Source: Flavobacteriales bacterium
GTDB taxonomy: Bacteria; Bacteroidota; Bacteroidia; Flavobacteriales_D; Sanyastnellaceae
Assembly: GCA_023264155.1 (NCBI GenBank)
Contig: JALQTD010000004.1
Span: 1 to 36,728 of the forward strand
Direction: 5' to 3'
Length of the DNA stretch: 36,728 bases
How positions within the stretch are numbered: position 1 is the stretch's first letter; the number at the start of each line of letters is the position of its first letter. Both the position numbers and the translations under genes were made by a program. Under the pieces are notes generated by a model. The model had not been told where the DNA came from. It saw nothing but the letters and a program-made list of their open reading frames with translations, and searched no databases. Shown here piece after piece: positions 1 through 13,252 of the stretch.

Positions 1-1981
<1,981 letters not shown>

Positions 1982-2001
1982 AAATTCAAGATATTTGAAC
2001 C

Positions 2002-3225
2002 ATGGAAGTGAAATCAATGAAACGCGCGGCGACGCTGCTTGGGATGTGGGCTGCCGCTGTGGCAGTGCTCGTGGGAGCGGGATGTGGAGAAGCGGGGACG
2101 AGCGAGGGAGGGAGTGAAACCGCCTCGGCTGCCCGGATTGAATTGCCGCAGCGGACGATGCCCGTGCCGGCGGCCACCATTGAAGGGAAGCTCGACCAGC
2201 CGCACGTGCGGGTGGAACTTCGGACGTTCAAAGGCGGTCGGCTGACGCCTGTGATGAAGGTGCAGGCGGATGCGGAGGGAGCGTTTACGATGAAACTGAC
2301 CTCGGATTTGGCCTATGACTTCCATCAACTCGTGGTGAATGGCGCGCATCCCCTGGCCCTGATCATGGACGACACCTACGGCGTCCGCATCAATGCATCC
2401 GTTCCGGCTTCCGGCTACATCACTGACGCGCAGATTGAAGGTTCACCCGAAAGCGCCCTGCTCGCAGAATACTACAACAAGGCGATTCCGCTCCAAATGC
2501 AATTGCAACAATCGGAGATGCGGAAAGACCGTGCAGCCGCGAATGCAACGCGCAAGCAACTGCAGGACTACGCGGAGAATTGGGTCACCTCACGGGCCCA
2601 CCTGCCCTCCGCCATCGGAGCGATTGAACACCTCGATCCGGAGCGGCACAAGGATCTGATGGTGGCCATCATGAACGCGAACCGGGGTCGGATGGGCACA
2701 AACGAGTTCTTCCGCTACTTGGAGAACAACATCGTGAACAAGCCCAAACCCCGGCGAGTCGCCACCCCGCCACCTGCGAGCAATGCTGCGAATGGGGCGG
2801 CGCTCGGACCGGGCGATGCCGCGCCGGACATCGTGATGGCCGGGCTCGACGGACAGGAACGCAAGCTATCGGATTTGCGCGGAAAAGTGGTGCTCATTGA
2901 CTTCTGGGCTTCGTGGTGCGGGCCTTGCCGCCGGGAGAACCCGCACGTGGTGAATGCCTACCGGCAATACGGGCCGAAGGGGTTCGAAGTCTTCTCCGTC
3001 TCCCTTGACAAAACGCAGGACAAGTGGGAACAGGCCATTGCCCAGGACGGGTTGGTTTGGCCCAATCATGTGAGCGACCTCGCCGGTTGGGGCAATGCCG
3101 CGGCGCGGCTCTACGGCGTCAACAGCATCCCGCACACCGTGCTCATCGACGCCGATGGGAACATCATCGCACGGAACCTGCGGGGACGTGCGTTGACCGC
3201 GCAATTGGCTCAACTGTTCCCGTAA
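2002..3225 (+). CDS. TlpA-like thioredoxin-fold lipoprotein (DUF4369-like N-terminal region)
   Basis: Signal/lipobox MKRAATLLGMWAAAVAVLVGAGC; C-terminal IDFWASWCGPCRRENPHVV redox motif. Alternative ATG at 2017. Confidence 0.88.
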   Translation: MEVKSMKRAATLLGMWAAAVAVLVGAGCGEAGTSEGGSETASAARIELPQRTMPVPAATIEGKLDQPHVRVELRTFKGGRLTPVMKVQADAEGAFTMKLTSDLAYDFHQLVVNGAHPLALIMDDTYGVRINASVPASGYITDAQIEGSPESALLAEYYNKAIPLQMQLQQSEMRKDRAAANATRKQLQDYAENWVTSRAHLPSAIGAIEHLDPERHKDLMVAIMNANRGRMGTNEFFRYLENNIVNKPKPRRVATPPPASNAANGAALGPGDAAPDIVMAGLDGQERKLSDLRGKVVLIDFWASWCGPCRRENPHVVNAYRQYGPKGFEVFSVSLDKTQDKWEQAIAQDGLVWPNHVSDLAGWGNAAARLYGVNSIPHTVLIDADGNIIARNLRGRALTAQLAQLFP

Positions 3226-3228
3226 CCC

Positions 3229-4023
3229 GTGGAGTCAGCGCGTTCCGCTGGGTGCATCTACTTGGCATCGGACCTGCACCTCGGTGCTCCGGATGCCGCT
3301 TCGAGCCGTGAGCGAGAACGCCGATTGGTGCGGTGGCTTGAGGAAGTTGCGGGTGGAACAGGGTGTGCTGAAGGTGCCCCAGCGGATGCCATTCACTTGG
3401 TCGGCGACGTATTTGATTTCTGGTTTGAATACCGGCATGCGGTGCCAAAAGGTGGCGTAAGGCTGCTAGGCGCCATTGCTCAGATCACCGATGCTGGGAT
3501 TCCCGTGCATTACCATGTGGGCAACCACGATTTGTGGACCTTCGGGTACTTGGAGGAAGAGCTCGGGGTAACCGTGCACCGGTCCCCCACCGCATTTGAA
3601 GTCGGATCGCACCGGGTGTTGATTGGGCATGGCGATGGCTTGGGCCCTGGGGACTATGGATACAAGCGACTGAAGCGCGTGTTTACCCAGCCCTTTTTAC
3701 AGCGCTGTTTTCGCAGCGTACATCCGGATTGGGGAATCGGATTGGCCATGCGTTGGTCGCGCCGCAGCCGGGCAAACGGTGAAGCACCGCCTGATTTACA
3801 ACGGCCGGAGGAAGAATGGATATGGCACGCATGTAAAGAAGCGGTGACCGATGACCCCACCCTCGCTGCTTGTTTCTTCGGCCACCGGCATCACCCGATG
3901 GTGCTTGATGTGCCCGTTCCTCGGGGGGGAAGCATCCCGTACATCAACCTCGGGGACTGGATCACGCATTTTACCTACGGCAGGTTCGCGGCTGGCCGCG
4001 CTTCGCTCCACACTTATCCCTGA
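3229..4023 (+). CDS. UDP-2,3-diacylglucosamine diphosphatase-like metallophosphoesterase (LpxH-like)
   Basis: Motifs ASDLHLG, VGDVFDFWFEY, VGNHDLW, IGHGDG, GHRHHP; GTG start 3 nt after the upstream stop. Confidence 0.85.
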   Translation: MESARSAGCIYLASDLHLGAPDAASSRERERRLVRWLEEVAGGTGCAEGAPADAIHLVGDVFDFWFEYRHAVPKGGVRLLGAIAQITDAGIPVHYHVGNHDLWTFGYLEEELGVTVHRSPTAFEVGSHRVLIGHGDGLGPGDYGYKRLKRVFTQPFLQRCFRSVHPDWGIGLAMRWSRRSRANGEAPPDLQRPEEEWIWHACKEAVTDDPTLAACFFGHRHHPMVLDVPVPRGGSIPYINLGDWITHFTYGRFAAGRASLHTYP

Positions 4024-4057
4024 ACCGAGGCTTCCCGCCTACTACAATAGATGGCAT

Positions 4058-4087
4058 AAAAAAGGGCTCCCGTCGGGGAGCCCTTTT
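4058..4087. terminator. Bidirectional rho-independent terminator between convergent genes
   Basis: AAAAAGGGCTCCC-gtcg-GGGAGCCCTTTTT perfect stem with A/T tracts on both sides. Confidence 0.85.
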
Positions 4088-4107
4088 TCAGTGCGATCAT
4101 CGAAGCC

Positions 4108-7100
4108 TTAGTTCCGAACCTGAACTTGCGCAACTTGATGCTGCTGCTCATTCGCCATGCGCACGATGTACGTTCCGGAAGGCAAGCTCGAAACGTCCAC
4201 ATTCACGGTCGCCCCGAGGTATGCGCCCAACTGCTCTTGCAACACCACCCGGCCCATCAAGTCGAACAACTCCACTTGGACTTGGCCCTTGATGCGGTCG
4301 CTTTGGATGTTCAACACACCTTGATTCGTGGGGTTCGGGAACACCAACAGGTTGGCTGCGGGCTCGTCGATCACCGCTTCCTCCTCGTCGCTTCCAAGGA
4401 ACAAGTCCGAGCGGAAGATGCCACGGCCATGTGTACCGGCGTAGATGCAGCCCTGGTTAGAAGGCACAATCCAAGGCGACTCTCCGCGCCATTGTTGCTT
4501 CATGTCGAAGACAGGCGCTCCGACACCAGAAGCACCGCCCGTGTTCTCGGCCGAGTACACCCAGTCGTCTCCACCGTTGTCCGTGGCGTAGATGCCGAAT
4601 TCGGTCCCCACGAGGATGGTTTGGCCTGAAGGATCCATCATGTCGATGACCACATCGTAGCATGGCATGCGGGACAATTCGCCTGATGCATACCAAATGT
4701 TGGTCCAAGTCGGGTTGTCCGACAAGGCATCGAACGACTCCCGGACTTTTCCTTGCGCAGAAGTTCCGTATCCCCCCACCGTGATGACCACGTGGTTCGG
4801 ATTGTTTGCATCCACCGCAATGCCCGTGATGGCTGCGCCCGCGGATTCAATTTCCTTCCGCATGTTCGAAGGGACATCTTCTTGGCTGTAGATGGACTCG
4901 AGGTCATCAAAGCGGTACAGCTTTCCGTCCCATCCACTGACGAACATGTAGTTTCCCGCCTCAGGCTCAACGTTCACCGCAAATTCAATGGCCTTGGTGC
5001 CACCGCCTGCTGGTGCATTGTCCAAGCGGATCCAGTCCGGCGTGGTGTTGAAGTTCAAACCATCGCGGGTAATCCAAATCCCTTGTGAACCGACAAAGCC
5101 GACCGCCGTGATGGTGGTGTACGGGTCGCGCACCTTCAAGCGGCCCGGCTCCTCCGTGATCACATCGCTCGCGTGGAAATACATGGTGTCGCACGTCTCG
5201 GAGTATTCGTAAACGTCAACCGTAGCAAAGGTGGTGTCCGCGCCCACTTCAAAGACGTAGTACTCTCCGAGCTGTTCCACCCACACGCTGTCAAACACGA
5301 GGGAGATGGATTCAATGACCTCTTCAGTACCCACCAACGTGCTATCCGTTGTGCATTCGAGCACTTCCTCTGCGGGCTGGGGATCGAGCCAGAAGTAATC
5401 CGGGTCTTCTTCCAATGGAGCATCAAGCAACCGCTCTGGGCGCACAATCTCATCGTAGTAGGCCAACTCCACGCCTTCCGGCAGGGTGTACTCGAAGGGC
5501 AAGTTGAGGTTGCTCGTGTTCAGGGTGAAGGTGCTGTCCGTGACCGTTTCCTCGTAAGGGTTCACCAGGATGATTTCGCGTTGCGTATCCTCGTCATCTG
5601 TGTTCTCGTACAAGCGCACCACGCTGTAGAACTGACCGATTTCACCGGCATCATTCACGAGATCCGCGATGTCGTTGTCCCAGAAGTTCCCGTAGCTGTT
5701 GAAGTTGCCTGGGGCAATGGTGCCGCGCACCAAGCCACCGTTCTGAGAAGTTGCCATCCACGCAGTGGTTCCGTCAGGGCTGTCCGTGATTTGGGAAATC
5801 GCGCAGTCAAAGCCGTCCCCGCCGTTCACTTCGATGCCTTCTTGGATGCTCAAGAACGTGCCATCAGCTGGGATGAATAGGGAGCCGTTGTCTTGTGTTC
5901 CACCCAACACTGCTGACCGGGCGCTGTGGTCAATCCCGTAAAATTGCGTGACCGAGAAATCGCGGTTGCATTCGATGTACGACTCTCCGCCGTCTTCACT
6001 CTTGTAAATACCGCCGTCCGTCGCCACGTACATGGTTCCTGCCGGGGTGAAAATGATTTCGTGGATGTCCGCGTGCACATCAAAGTTGGTTCCTGGGAAG
6101 TCAAATGCGAAGGCCGCCTGTTCCGCCTGCTGGCTTGGGCCTGAACGCCAAATCTCGATGCCACCCACGTAAGCAATTTCGGGATCCCCCTTCTTGATGC
6201 CCAACGCCAAATCGTACACGCCTTGAGCACGTGGCAGCGGCGTCAATTCATCCAAGCCATCGGGCCAAACTTCCTCCCACGTGAATCCGCCATCGGCACT
6301 GTGGTACAATCCGCCGAACAACCGCTGGCTGTTCGCATACAACGCGTAAGCGTGGTTGGCATCATCTTGGGAAATGTCAATCCGAGCGCGGCTCAACCCG
6401 CTCAACGGCAACTCACCGTCCCCCGATCCGCTCAGCGACGTGAACGAACCGAAGTTCGAACCTTCGCTGCGGTAGACGCGGCCGTTGCTCATCGCGACGA
6501 GCATGTACGAGCCTTCCGGATCAACAGCAATGTCACCGACGGGGTTTGAGGGCAAGCCGTCTCCCGCGTCTTCCGTCAACACACCGTTCTCGATGTAACC
6601 GAAACCAGCATCCCCACCGAAGTAAACCCGGTCCGGGTTGTTCGGGTCAGCCACCAAGGCATCGGTCGCCGTGAAATCACCTGAACCCAATACTCCGGGG
6701 TCGGTACCTTCAACGATTTCCCAGCTCTCGCCCATGTCGGTGGAGCGCCAAATGCCCCGGCCGCGGAAGCCGCTTCCGCCCTCTCCGCCTCCGTTGTCGA
6801 ATTGCGAGCCCGTGCCGACGTACAAGTCACCGTTGCCCGCGTGCGCGATGCTCGCCACCATGGGAACGGGGAAGGACTTCACCTGAACCCAAGAGTTGGC
6901 GGCGTCGGTGGACTTCCACAAGCCACCGCTGACACCGCCCGTGAACAAGGTCAGCTCGGTCACCGCGCAGATCGCGCGGGCACGGCCTCCGATGTTGTCC
7001 GGCCCCATCTCGTTCCAATAATGGTCGGTCGCTTTGGCTCCCGCTGCTGCGTCTTTGCGCGCCTTGTCCATCACGGCCTGTTCCAAGCGCTGCAATCCTT

Positions 7101-7317
7101 GAGCATTGATTTCGCCGGTCTCGACATCGGCGAGCATCATTTTCCGGATTTCGTAGGCCCCATCTGGGCTCGCGGCTGGTGCCTCAACCGAACGAGGCAC
7201 ATACGAAGCAACACGCGTTTCGGCGGCATCCGAAGGAGCGTCAGGGAGCAAGTTGCTCACCGTGAACGCCGTTCCGATGGCCAAAACCGCAGGAATCACA
7301 AGGTATTTGGATTGCAT
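4108..7317 (-). CDS. Large secreted BNR/sortilin-like repeat protein with type IX secretion C-terminal sorting domain
   Basis: 1069 aa; repeated GGLWKSTDAANSW / GIYKSEDGGESY-type motifs; C-terminus LLVFPNPTNQGVLNIQSD...VELFDLMGRVV...LPSGTYIVRM (T9SS type A). Confidence 0.9.
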   Translation of the reverse strand: MQSKYLVIPAVLAIGTAFTVSNLLPDAPSDAAETRVASYVPRSVEAPAASPDGAYEIRKMMLADVETGEINAQGLQRLEQAVMDKARKDAAAGAKATDHYWNEMGPDNIGGRARAICAVTELTLFTGGVSGGLWKSTDAANSWVQVKSFPVPMVASIAHAGNGDLYVGTGSQFDNGGGEGGSGFRGRGIWRSTDMGESWEIVEGTDPGVLGSGDFTATDALVADPNNPDRVYFGGDAGFGYIENGVLTEDAGDGLPSNPVGDIAVDPEGSYMLVAMSNGRVYRSEGSNFGSFTSLSGSGDGELPLSGLSRARIDISQDDANHAYALYANSQRLFGGLYHSADGGFTWEEVWPDGLDELTPLPRAQGVYDLALGIKKGDPEIAYVGGIEIWRSGPSQQAEQAAFAFDFPGTNFDVHADIHEIIFTPAGTMYVATDGGIYKSEDGGESYIECNRDFSVTQFYGIDHSARSAVLGGTQDNGSLFIPADGTFLSIQEGIEVNGGDGFDCAISQITDSPDGTTAWMATSQNGGLVRGTIAPGNFNSYGNFWDNDIADLVNDAGEIGQFYSVVRLYENTDDEDTQREIILVNPYEETVTDSTFTLNTSNLNLPFEYTLPEGVELAYYDEIVRPERLLDAPLEEDPDYFWLDPQPAEEVLECTTDSTLVGTEEVIESISLVFDSVWVEQLGEYYVFEVGADTTFATVDVYEYSETCDTMYFHASDVITEEPGRLKVRDPYTTITAVGFVGSQGIWITRDGLNFNTTPDWIRLDNAPAGGGTKAIEFAVNVEPEAGNYMFVSGWDGKLYRFDDLESIYSQEDVPSNMRKEIESAGAAITGIAVDANNPNHVVITVGGYGTSAQGKVRESFDALSDNPTWTNIWYASGELSRMPCYDVVIDMMDPSGQTILVGTEFGIYATDNGGDDWVYSAENTGGASGVGAPVFDMKQQWRGESPWIVPSNQGCIYAGTHGRGIFRSDLFLGSDEEEAVIDEPAANLLVFPNPTNQGVLNIQSDRIKGQVQVELFDLMGRVVLQEQLGAYLGATVNVDVSSLPSGTYIVRMANEQQHQVAQVQVRN

Positions 7318-7430
7318 GGTATTGGATTTTCCTTATCAGGTAGTTGCGAAAGGTACAACAAACAAGCCCGTTGAGCGTTCACGCGCGGGGCTTGACCGTT
7401 CAAAAATGACGAAATTTTGACGGAGCGCCC

Positions 7431-8294
7431 TCAGTGGACGTGCTTTTCCGCGTGGTAGGACGAGCGGACGAGGGGACCGCTTTCGACGTGGCGGAAGCCC
7501 ATTGTTTGGCCCAATTCGCCCAGCTTCGCGAACACGTCGGGATGGACGAACTCCTGCACCGGCAAGTGCTTCGGCGTCGGCTGCAAGTACTGTCCAAGCG
7601 TGATGACCTGGCAGTTCACCGAGCGGAGGTCCTCCATGGTCTCGACCACCTCGTCGAAGGTTTCGCCCAAACCGAGCATGACGCCGGATTTCGTGCGGAG
7701 GTTCGCTTGGGCGAGGCGGCGGAGCACTTCGAGGCTCCGATCGTATTTGGCCTGGATCCGCACCTCCTTCGTCAGCCGGCGCACGGTTTCGAGGTTGTGG
7801 GAAACGACTTCGGGCGCCGCTTGGATGATGCGCGCCAGGTTTTCCCACTTGCCTGCGAAATCGGGGATGAGCGTTTCCATCGTGGTTCCCGGGCTTTGCG
7901 CGCGAATGGCCCGCACGGTTTGGGCCCAAATCTCGCTTCCCCCATCCGGCAGATCGTCCCGGTCTACGCTCGTGATCACCGCATGCTTCACCCCCATCAA
8001 CTTCACGGACCGCGCCACGCGCCCCGGCTCGAACGGATCGGCCTCCAACGGCCGGCCCGTGGCCACGTTACAAAAGCCGCAACTCCGGGTGCAGATGTTG
8101 CCGAGGATCATGAACGTCGCCGTCCCTTCGCCCCAGCACTCCCCCATGTTCGGGCAATGCCCGCTCTCGCAGATGGTGTGAAGCTTGTGCTCCGAGACAA
8201 TTTCCCGCACGTTGCGGTAGCTTTCACCCGTCGGCAGCTTGACGCGGAGCCACTTGGGCTTCGGCGTGCGTTGCGGTTGTGGAGTTGCAGTCAT
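7431..8294 (-). CDS. lipA: Lipoyl synthase
   Basis: [41 protein letters not shown]: both Fe-S cluster motifs; DRDDLPDGG. Confidence 0.97.
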   Translation of the reverse strand: MTATPQPQRTPKPKWLRVKLPTGESYRNVREIVSEHKLHTICESGHCPNMGECWGEGTATFMILGNICTRSCGFCNVATGRPLEADPFEPGRVARSVKLMGVKHAVITSVDRDDLPDGGSEIWAQTVRAIRAQSPGTTMETLIPDFAGKWENLARIIQAAPEVVSHNLETVRRLTKEVRIQAKYDRSLEVLRRLAQANLRTKSGVMLGLGETFDEVVETMEDLRSVNCQVITLGQYLQPTPKHLPVQEFVHPDVFAKLGELGQTMGFRHVESGPLVRSSYHAEKHVH

Positions 8295-8303
8295 CGTGTG
8301 TGG

Positions 8304-9083
8304 TTATCGGGTCCAGCGCCTGCCCACTTGGAGCTTGGCGTGCAGGGTGATGAAGTAGCGCGTGTTTTGGCCAAACTTAGCCGCCAAAATCTCCGGCTCC
8401 CGCAGGAAAACATCCGCACTCGCCCCGATGTTCAAGGCGCGCATCACCTCCCGCTGGTTGCCGTATTCAAATTCCATGCTGTAACTCACGTGCGCCCCCG
8501 GAATGAACGCCAACTCGTTCAAGCCGTTCACCCACGACGCCTGGCCGAAAATGTCATCCGAAAAGTGGACCTCCGGGTCATACCGCTCCACAAGGATGCT
8601 CGTATACGGGATGTCCGGGTAGCCGATTTCGAGGTAAACCGGCTTCTCGACACCGATGCTCGCGCCCCACAGCCAAACCGTGCTGAAGCGCACCGCATCC
8701 TTCCGGATCTTTTCCGAACGCAGCACTTGTTCGCCCGTCAGCAGCCGCAGCGTGTGGAAGGCATTCACCTTGCCGTACACATAGGCGGCGCCGTCGTCGT
8801 ACACCGGGTTGCTCGTTTTTTCCTCCTTCGGATTCCGGATGTAGGCCAAATCCGCCGCCCAGACCCGCACATGCGTCCCATCCTTGTACACCCCCCGCAT
8901 CAGCGTAAGCCCCGCTCCCTGGGTGTGCAACAAACCGCCCCAACTCAACTCATCGGTCACCCGCGTGAACGCTGACGCTCCCTCGTACGCGCCCCCCGCT
9001 TCAGTGGCCGTTTGCGCACACGCCCCCCCTACGGCAAATGCCGTGCTGAAAACCAGCGCCCAACGGAATCCCCATGCGTGCAT
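8304..9083 (-). CDS. Conserved Bacteroidota hypothetical secreted/outer-membrane protein
   Basis: Signal peptide MHAWGFRWALVFSTAFAVGGACAQ; beta-rich remainder; 9 nt upstream of lipA. GTG at 9089 is an alternative start. Confidence 0.75.
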   Translation of the reverse strand: MHAWGFRWALVFSTAFAVGGACAQTATEAGGAYEGASAFTRVTDELSWGGLLHTQGAGLTLMRGVYKDGTHVRVWAADLAYIRNPKEEKTSNPVYDDGAAYVYGKVNAFHTLRLLTGEQVLRSEKIRKDAVRFSTVWLWGASIGVEKPVYLEIGYPDIPYTSILVERYDPEVHFSDDIFGQASWVNGLNELAFIPGAHVSYSMEFEYGNQREVMRALNIGASADVFLREPEILAAKFGQNTRYFITLHAKLQVGRRWTR

Positions 9084-9152
9084 GTGCACAAAGTTACGCG
9101 GCGCGCACCAATTTCATGCGGCAACTGCACGGGCGCGAATTATCTTCCGCCC

Positions 9153-9572
9153 ATGGACAATTTCGCCCCCCAATACACCCTGCACTACAACGGCGACCTC
9201 CGCACCACCATGACGCACCTCGGGTCAGGCAGCGAGGTCATCACGGACGCCCCGCTGGACAACCACGGCAAAGGCGCCGCCTTTTCACCCACGGACTTGA
9301 CGAGTGCGGCCCTGGCGAGCTGCATGATGACCATGGTGGGCATCAAGGCCCGGGATTTGGGCGTGGAAATTGTGGGCATGGAAGCCCGGGTTGAAAAAAC
9401 GATGGGAAGCGGACCGCGCCGCATTGTGCGCATCGCCGTGGAGCTCGTATTGAACGTACCGGAAGCCGACGAGCGGGCGCGTCAAGTGCTCGAGCGGACG
9501 GCGCGCACGTGTCCTGTGGCGCATTCGCTGCACCCGGACATTGACCAAGCGGTGTGCTTGGTTTGGGCCTGA
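9153..9572 (+). CDS. OsmC family protein
   Basis: FSPTDLTSAALASCMMTMVGIKARDLG and ARTCPVAHSLHPDI match the OsmC/Ohr peroxidatic cysteine motifs. Confidence 0.88.
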   Translation: MDNFAPQYTLHYNGDLRTTMTHLGSGSEVITDAPLDNHGKGAAFSPTDLTSAALASCMMTMVGIKARDLGVEIVGMEARVEKTMGSGPRRIVRIAVELVLNVPEADERARQVLERTARTCPVAHSLHPDIDQAVCLVWA

Positions 9573-9586
9573 AAACCGCCCGTGGA

Positions 9587-9706
9587 TTACTGCTCGCAGG
9601 CCACCTCGGCATCCGCATAGGCGGAGCAAGCGTGGTTCATCGTGCAAGCTGAAAGCAGAAGGGACGCGGCCAAAACGGCCATGGCAAGGGAGAAGTACTG
9701 TTTCAT
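9587..9706 (-). CDS. Tiny (39 aa) putative lipoprotein
   Basis: MKQYFSLAMAVLAASLLLSACTMNHACSAYADAEVACEQ, with lipobox LLLSAC; only seen in the track as the tail of a longer antisense ORF. Confidence 0.6.
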   Translation of the reverse strand: MKQYFSLAMAVLAASLLLSACTMNHACSAYADAEVACEQ

Positions 9707-9820
9707 GACGCTGCTAAATTCACCTACTCCCTCAACGGATTTGCACGCGTTATGTTTCATTTTGAACAGGTTCGTTGTGAATTCGCGCAAGCTGGAGCGG
9801 AATCTTGCGAAATTAGCGGC

Positions 9821-11050
9821 ATGAACAAGTGGATCTTGGGGCTTTGCGTGGGCGCGGTGCTGGGGGCGGTGGGGTGCTCGTCCTCCTTGCCGTCGGTTCA
9901 AACCGCCGCGCGGAAGCCCTACGATTGGGAGGCGCGCTTGCTCCATCCCGAGGTGTCCGTGATGCGGTTGTCGCCGGATTCGGCTGCGCTGTTCTTGCGG
10001 ATCGATCGCAACGAGCTGCTCTACCTGCGGGATGCGCCTGAATTGCCGTTCACTGCTTCGGTCCAAATCCAAGCCGGCGCCCAATCCTGGCGCCTCCGCG
10101 ACACCCTCGCCCCGAACATGCCCCAACGGCTCGACGCGGTGTGGCGGTTCGCCGTGCGCGACGTCGACTCCACACGGATGCGCGGCGAAGGGCTGCGCGC
10201 CGAAGTCCACATTCGCGACCTCCACCGCAATGCCGAAGCCCTGGAATCGTTGGAATTGCCACCCGCTCACCAAACCGTCAACCGGTTCGATGCGTCCGGT
10301 TGGCCCCTCGCCGGGCGCGACGTAGCCGTCGGTGACACGGTGTATTTGCAAGGTCCGGGGGGCATGGGATGGGTTTGGCTGCAGGCCGTGGCGGAACCCA
10401 ACCTGCCGAGCCCGCCGTTTTCGTCGTTCTCGGACCCGTTGGCGGATTTGGAGGCGCGGGCGTTGGACACCTTGCAGGCGGATGCGGAAGGGCGGTTTGC
10501 TTTCGTGGTGCCGGAGGGGACTTCGGTGCTGCGGAGTTTGGCCTTGGATTTTGAAGTCATCCTGCATGGGCGCCGAGCGGATTTTCCCCATGTGCGGACG
10601 GTGCCTTACCTGATTGAGACGACGCGGTACGTCACCAGCCGCAGCGAATACGAGCGCATGACCAGCAGCGACGATCCGAAGGGGGGGCTCGACGCGTTCT
10701 GGCTCGATTGCGGCAATGACGAGGACCGCGCGGCGAACCTGATCGCCACCTATTACGGGCGCGTCGAGGAGGCAAACCGTTACTTTTCAGGGCTGCAAGA
10801 GGGGTGGCGCACCGACCGCGGGATGGTGCACATCGTGTACGGTGTGCCCAACAAGGTGCGGCGCTCGGGGCGGTCGGAATGGTGGATTTACGGGGAAGAG
10901 GGGAGCGCGAACACCATCACGTTCAGCTTCCGGCATGCGCCCACTGAACTCGATGCGAACCGCTACATCCTCGATCGGAGCATCCAATTCCGACCGACCT
11001 GGGACCGCATGGTGACGAGCTGGCGCAACGGGCGCATCCAAGGCGACTGA
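9821..11050 (+). CDS. GWxTD domain-containing lipoprotein
   Basis: Lipobox VLGAVGC; C-terminal EGWRTDRGMVHIVYGVPN... is the GWxTD motif. The 9752 start in the track lies in upstream sequence. Confidence 0.88.
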   Translation: MNKWILGLCVGAVLGAVGCSSSLPSVQTAARKPYDWEARLLHPEVSVMRLSPDSAALFLRIDRNELLYLRDAPELPFTASVQIQAGAQSWRLRDTLAPNMPQRLDAVWRFAVRDVDSTRMRGEGLRAEVHIRDLHRNAEALESLELPPAHQTVNRFDASGWPLAGRDVAVGDTVYLQGPGGMGWVWLQAVAEPNLPSPPFSSFSDPLADLEARALDTLQADAEGRFAFVVPEGTSVLRSLALDFEVILHGRRADFPHVRTVPYLIETTRYVTSRSEYERMTSSDDPKGGLDAFWLDCGNDEDRAANLIATYYGRVEEANRYFSGLQEGWRTDRGMVHIVYGVPNKVRRSGRSEWWIYGEEGSANTITFSFRHAPTELDANRYILDRSIQFRPTWDRMVTSWRNGRIQGD

Positions 11051-11093
11051 AGCGCGTCGGTTTGCGCGTACTTTCGGCCTGAAATTTTGCGCC

Positions 11094-11900
11094 ATGCCTT
11101 TCGATGCCCCTTCTCCGCGCGGACGACGTTCCGATGCCCCCCGCCGTTTCAACCGCCCCGCCCCGCCGAAGGGCAGCTACGTCATCGGCTGGCACCCCGT
11201 CATGGAAGCCCTCGAGGCGGGCAAGGAGTTTCAGCGGGTGCTGCTGCAACGGGATGAGAAGGGGGAGCGCACGGCCGAGTTGCTGGAAGCGCTGAAAGCG
11301 CATGAAGTTCCGGTGCAGCGGGTTCCGCGAGAAAAACTGGATCGCATCACCCGCAAAAACCACCAAGGTGTCATTGCCTTCCTCTCCCCCATCACCTTCC
11401 AACCCCTCGAAGAGCTCATCTCACGGGCATACGAGTCGGGGGAAGCGCCGTTGTTCGTGCTGCTCGATGGGGTGACGGATGTGCGCAACCTCGGGGCGAT
11501 TGCCCGGTCCGCGGAGTGCTTTGGAGCTACGGCTTTGGTCATCCCCACGCACGGGGTGGCCCCCATCCAAGAAGATGCCATCAAGTCCTCGTCGGGCGCG
11601 TTGATGCGCCTGCCGGTCAGCCGCGTTGACGACATGGCCGCCGCCGTCACCCTGCTCGAGGGCAACGGGGTACGCGGTGTGGCCATCACGGAAAAGGGGG
11701 CGTCACCGATGACAGAAACCCCCATTCCTCGTCCCGCATGCTTGGTGATGGGGGATGAAGAACGGGGGATCTCAGCAGCGGTGTTGGCCGCTTGCAGCCA
11801 CCGGGTGTTTGTGCCGATGGCGGGGAAAACGGCGAGCCTCAATGTGTCCGTGGCCGCGGGGATTGCCCTCTACCACGTGAGCGCGTCGGACGCCGAGTGA
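11094..11900 (+). CDS. rlmB: 23S rRNA (guanosine-2'-O-)-methyltransferase RlmB (TrmH/SpoU family)
   Basis: VIGWHPVMEAL; LDGVTDVRNLGAIARSAECFGA; LVMGDEERGIS; VPMAGKTASLNVSVAAGI (SPOUT motifs). Confidence 0.93.
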   Translation: MPFDAPSPRGRRSDAPRRFNRPAPPKGSYVIGWHPVMEALEAGKEFQRVLLQRDEKGERTAELLEALKAHEVPVQRVPREKLDRITRKNHQGVIAFLSPITFQPLEELISRAYESGEAPLFVLLDGVTDVRNLGAIARSAECFGATALVIPTHGVAPIQEDAIKSSSGALMRLPVSRVDDMAAAVTLLEGNGVRGVAITEKGASPMTETPIPRPACLVMGDEERGISAAVLAACSHRVFVPMAGKTASLNVSVAAGIALYHVSASDAE

Positions 11901-11901
11901 A

Positions 11902-13191
<1,290 letters not shown>

Positions 13192-13252
13192 TCAGGTGTG
13201 ATGCCGGGGCCTCAACCGGCGTGGGTCTCTCATTCAAACCCGCGAAGGCGCC

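Noticed and set aside
7434-8975. 513-aa plus-strand ORF antisense to lipA
   Set aside because: lipA on the minus strand is unambiguous; the antisense frame has no domain motifs.
9587-10591. 334-aa minus-strand ORF
   Set aside because: Antisense to the GWxTD gene for most of its length; only the last 39 residues look like a genuine small lipoprotein.
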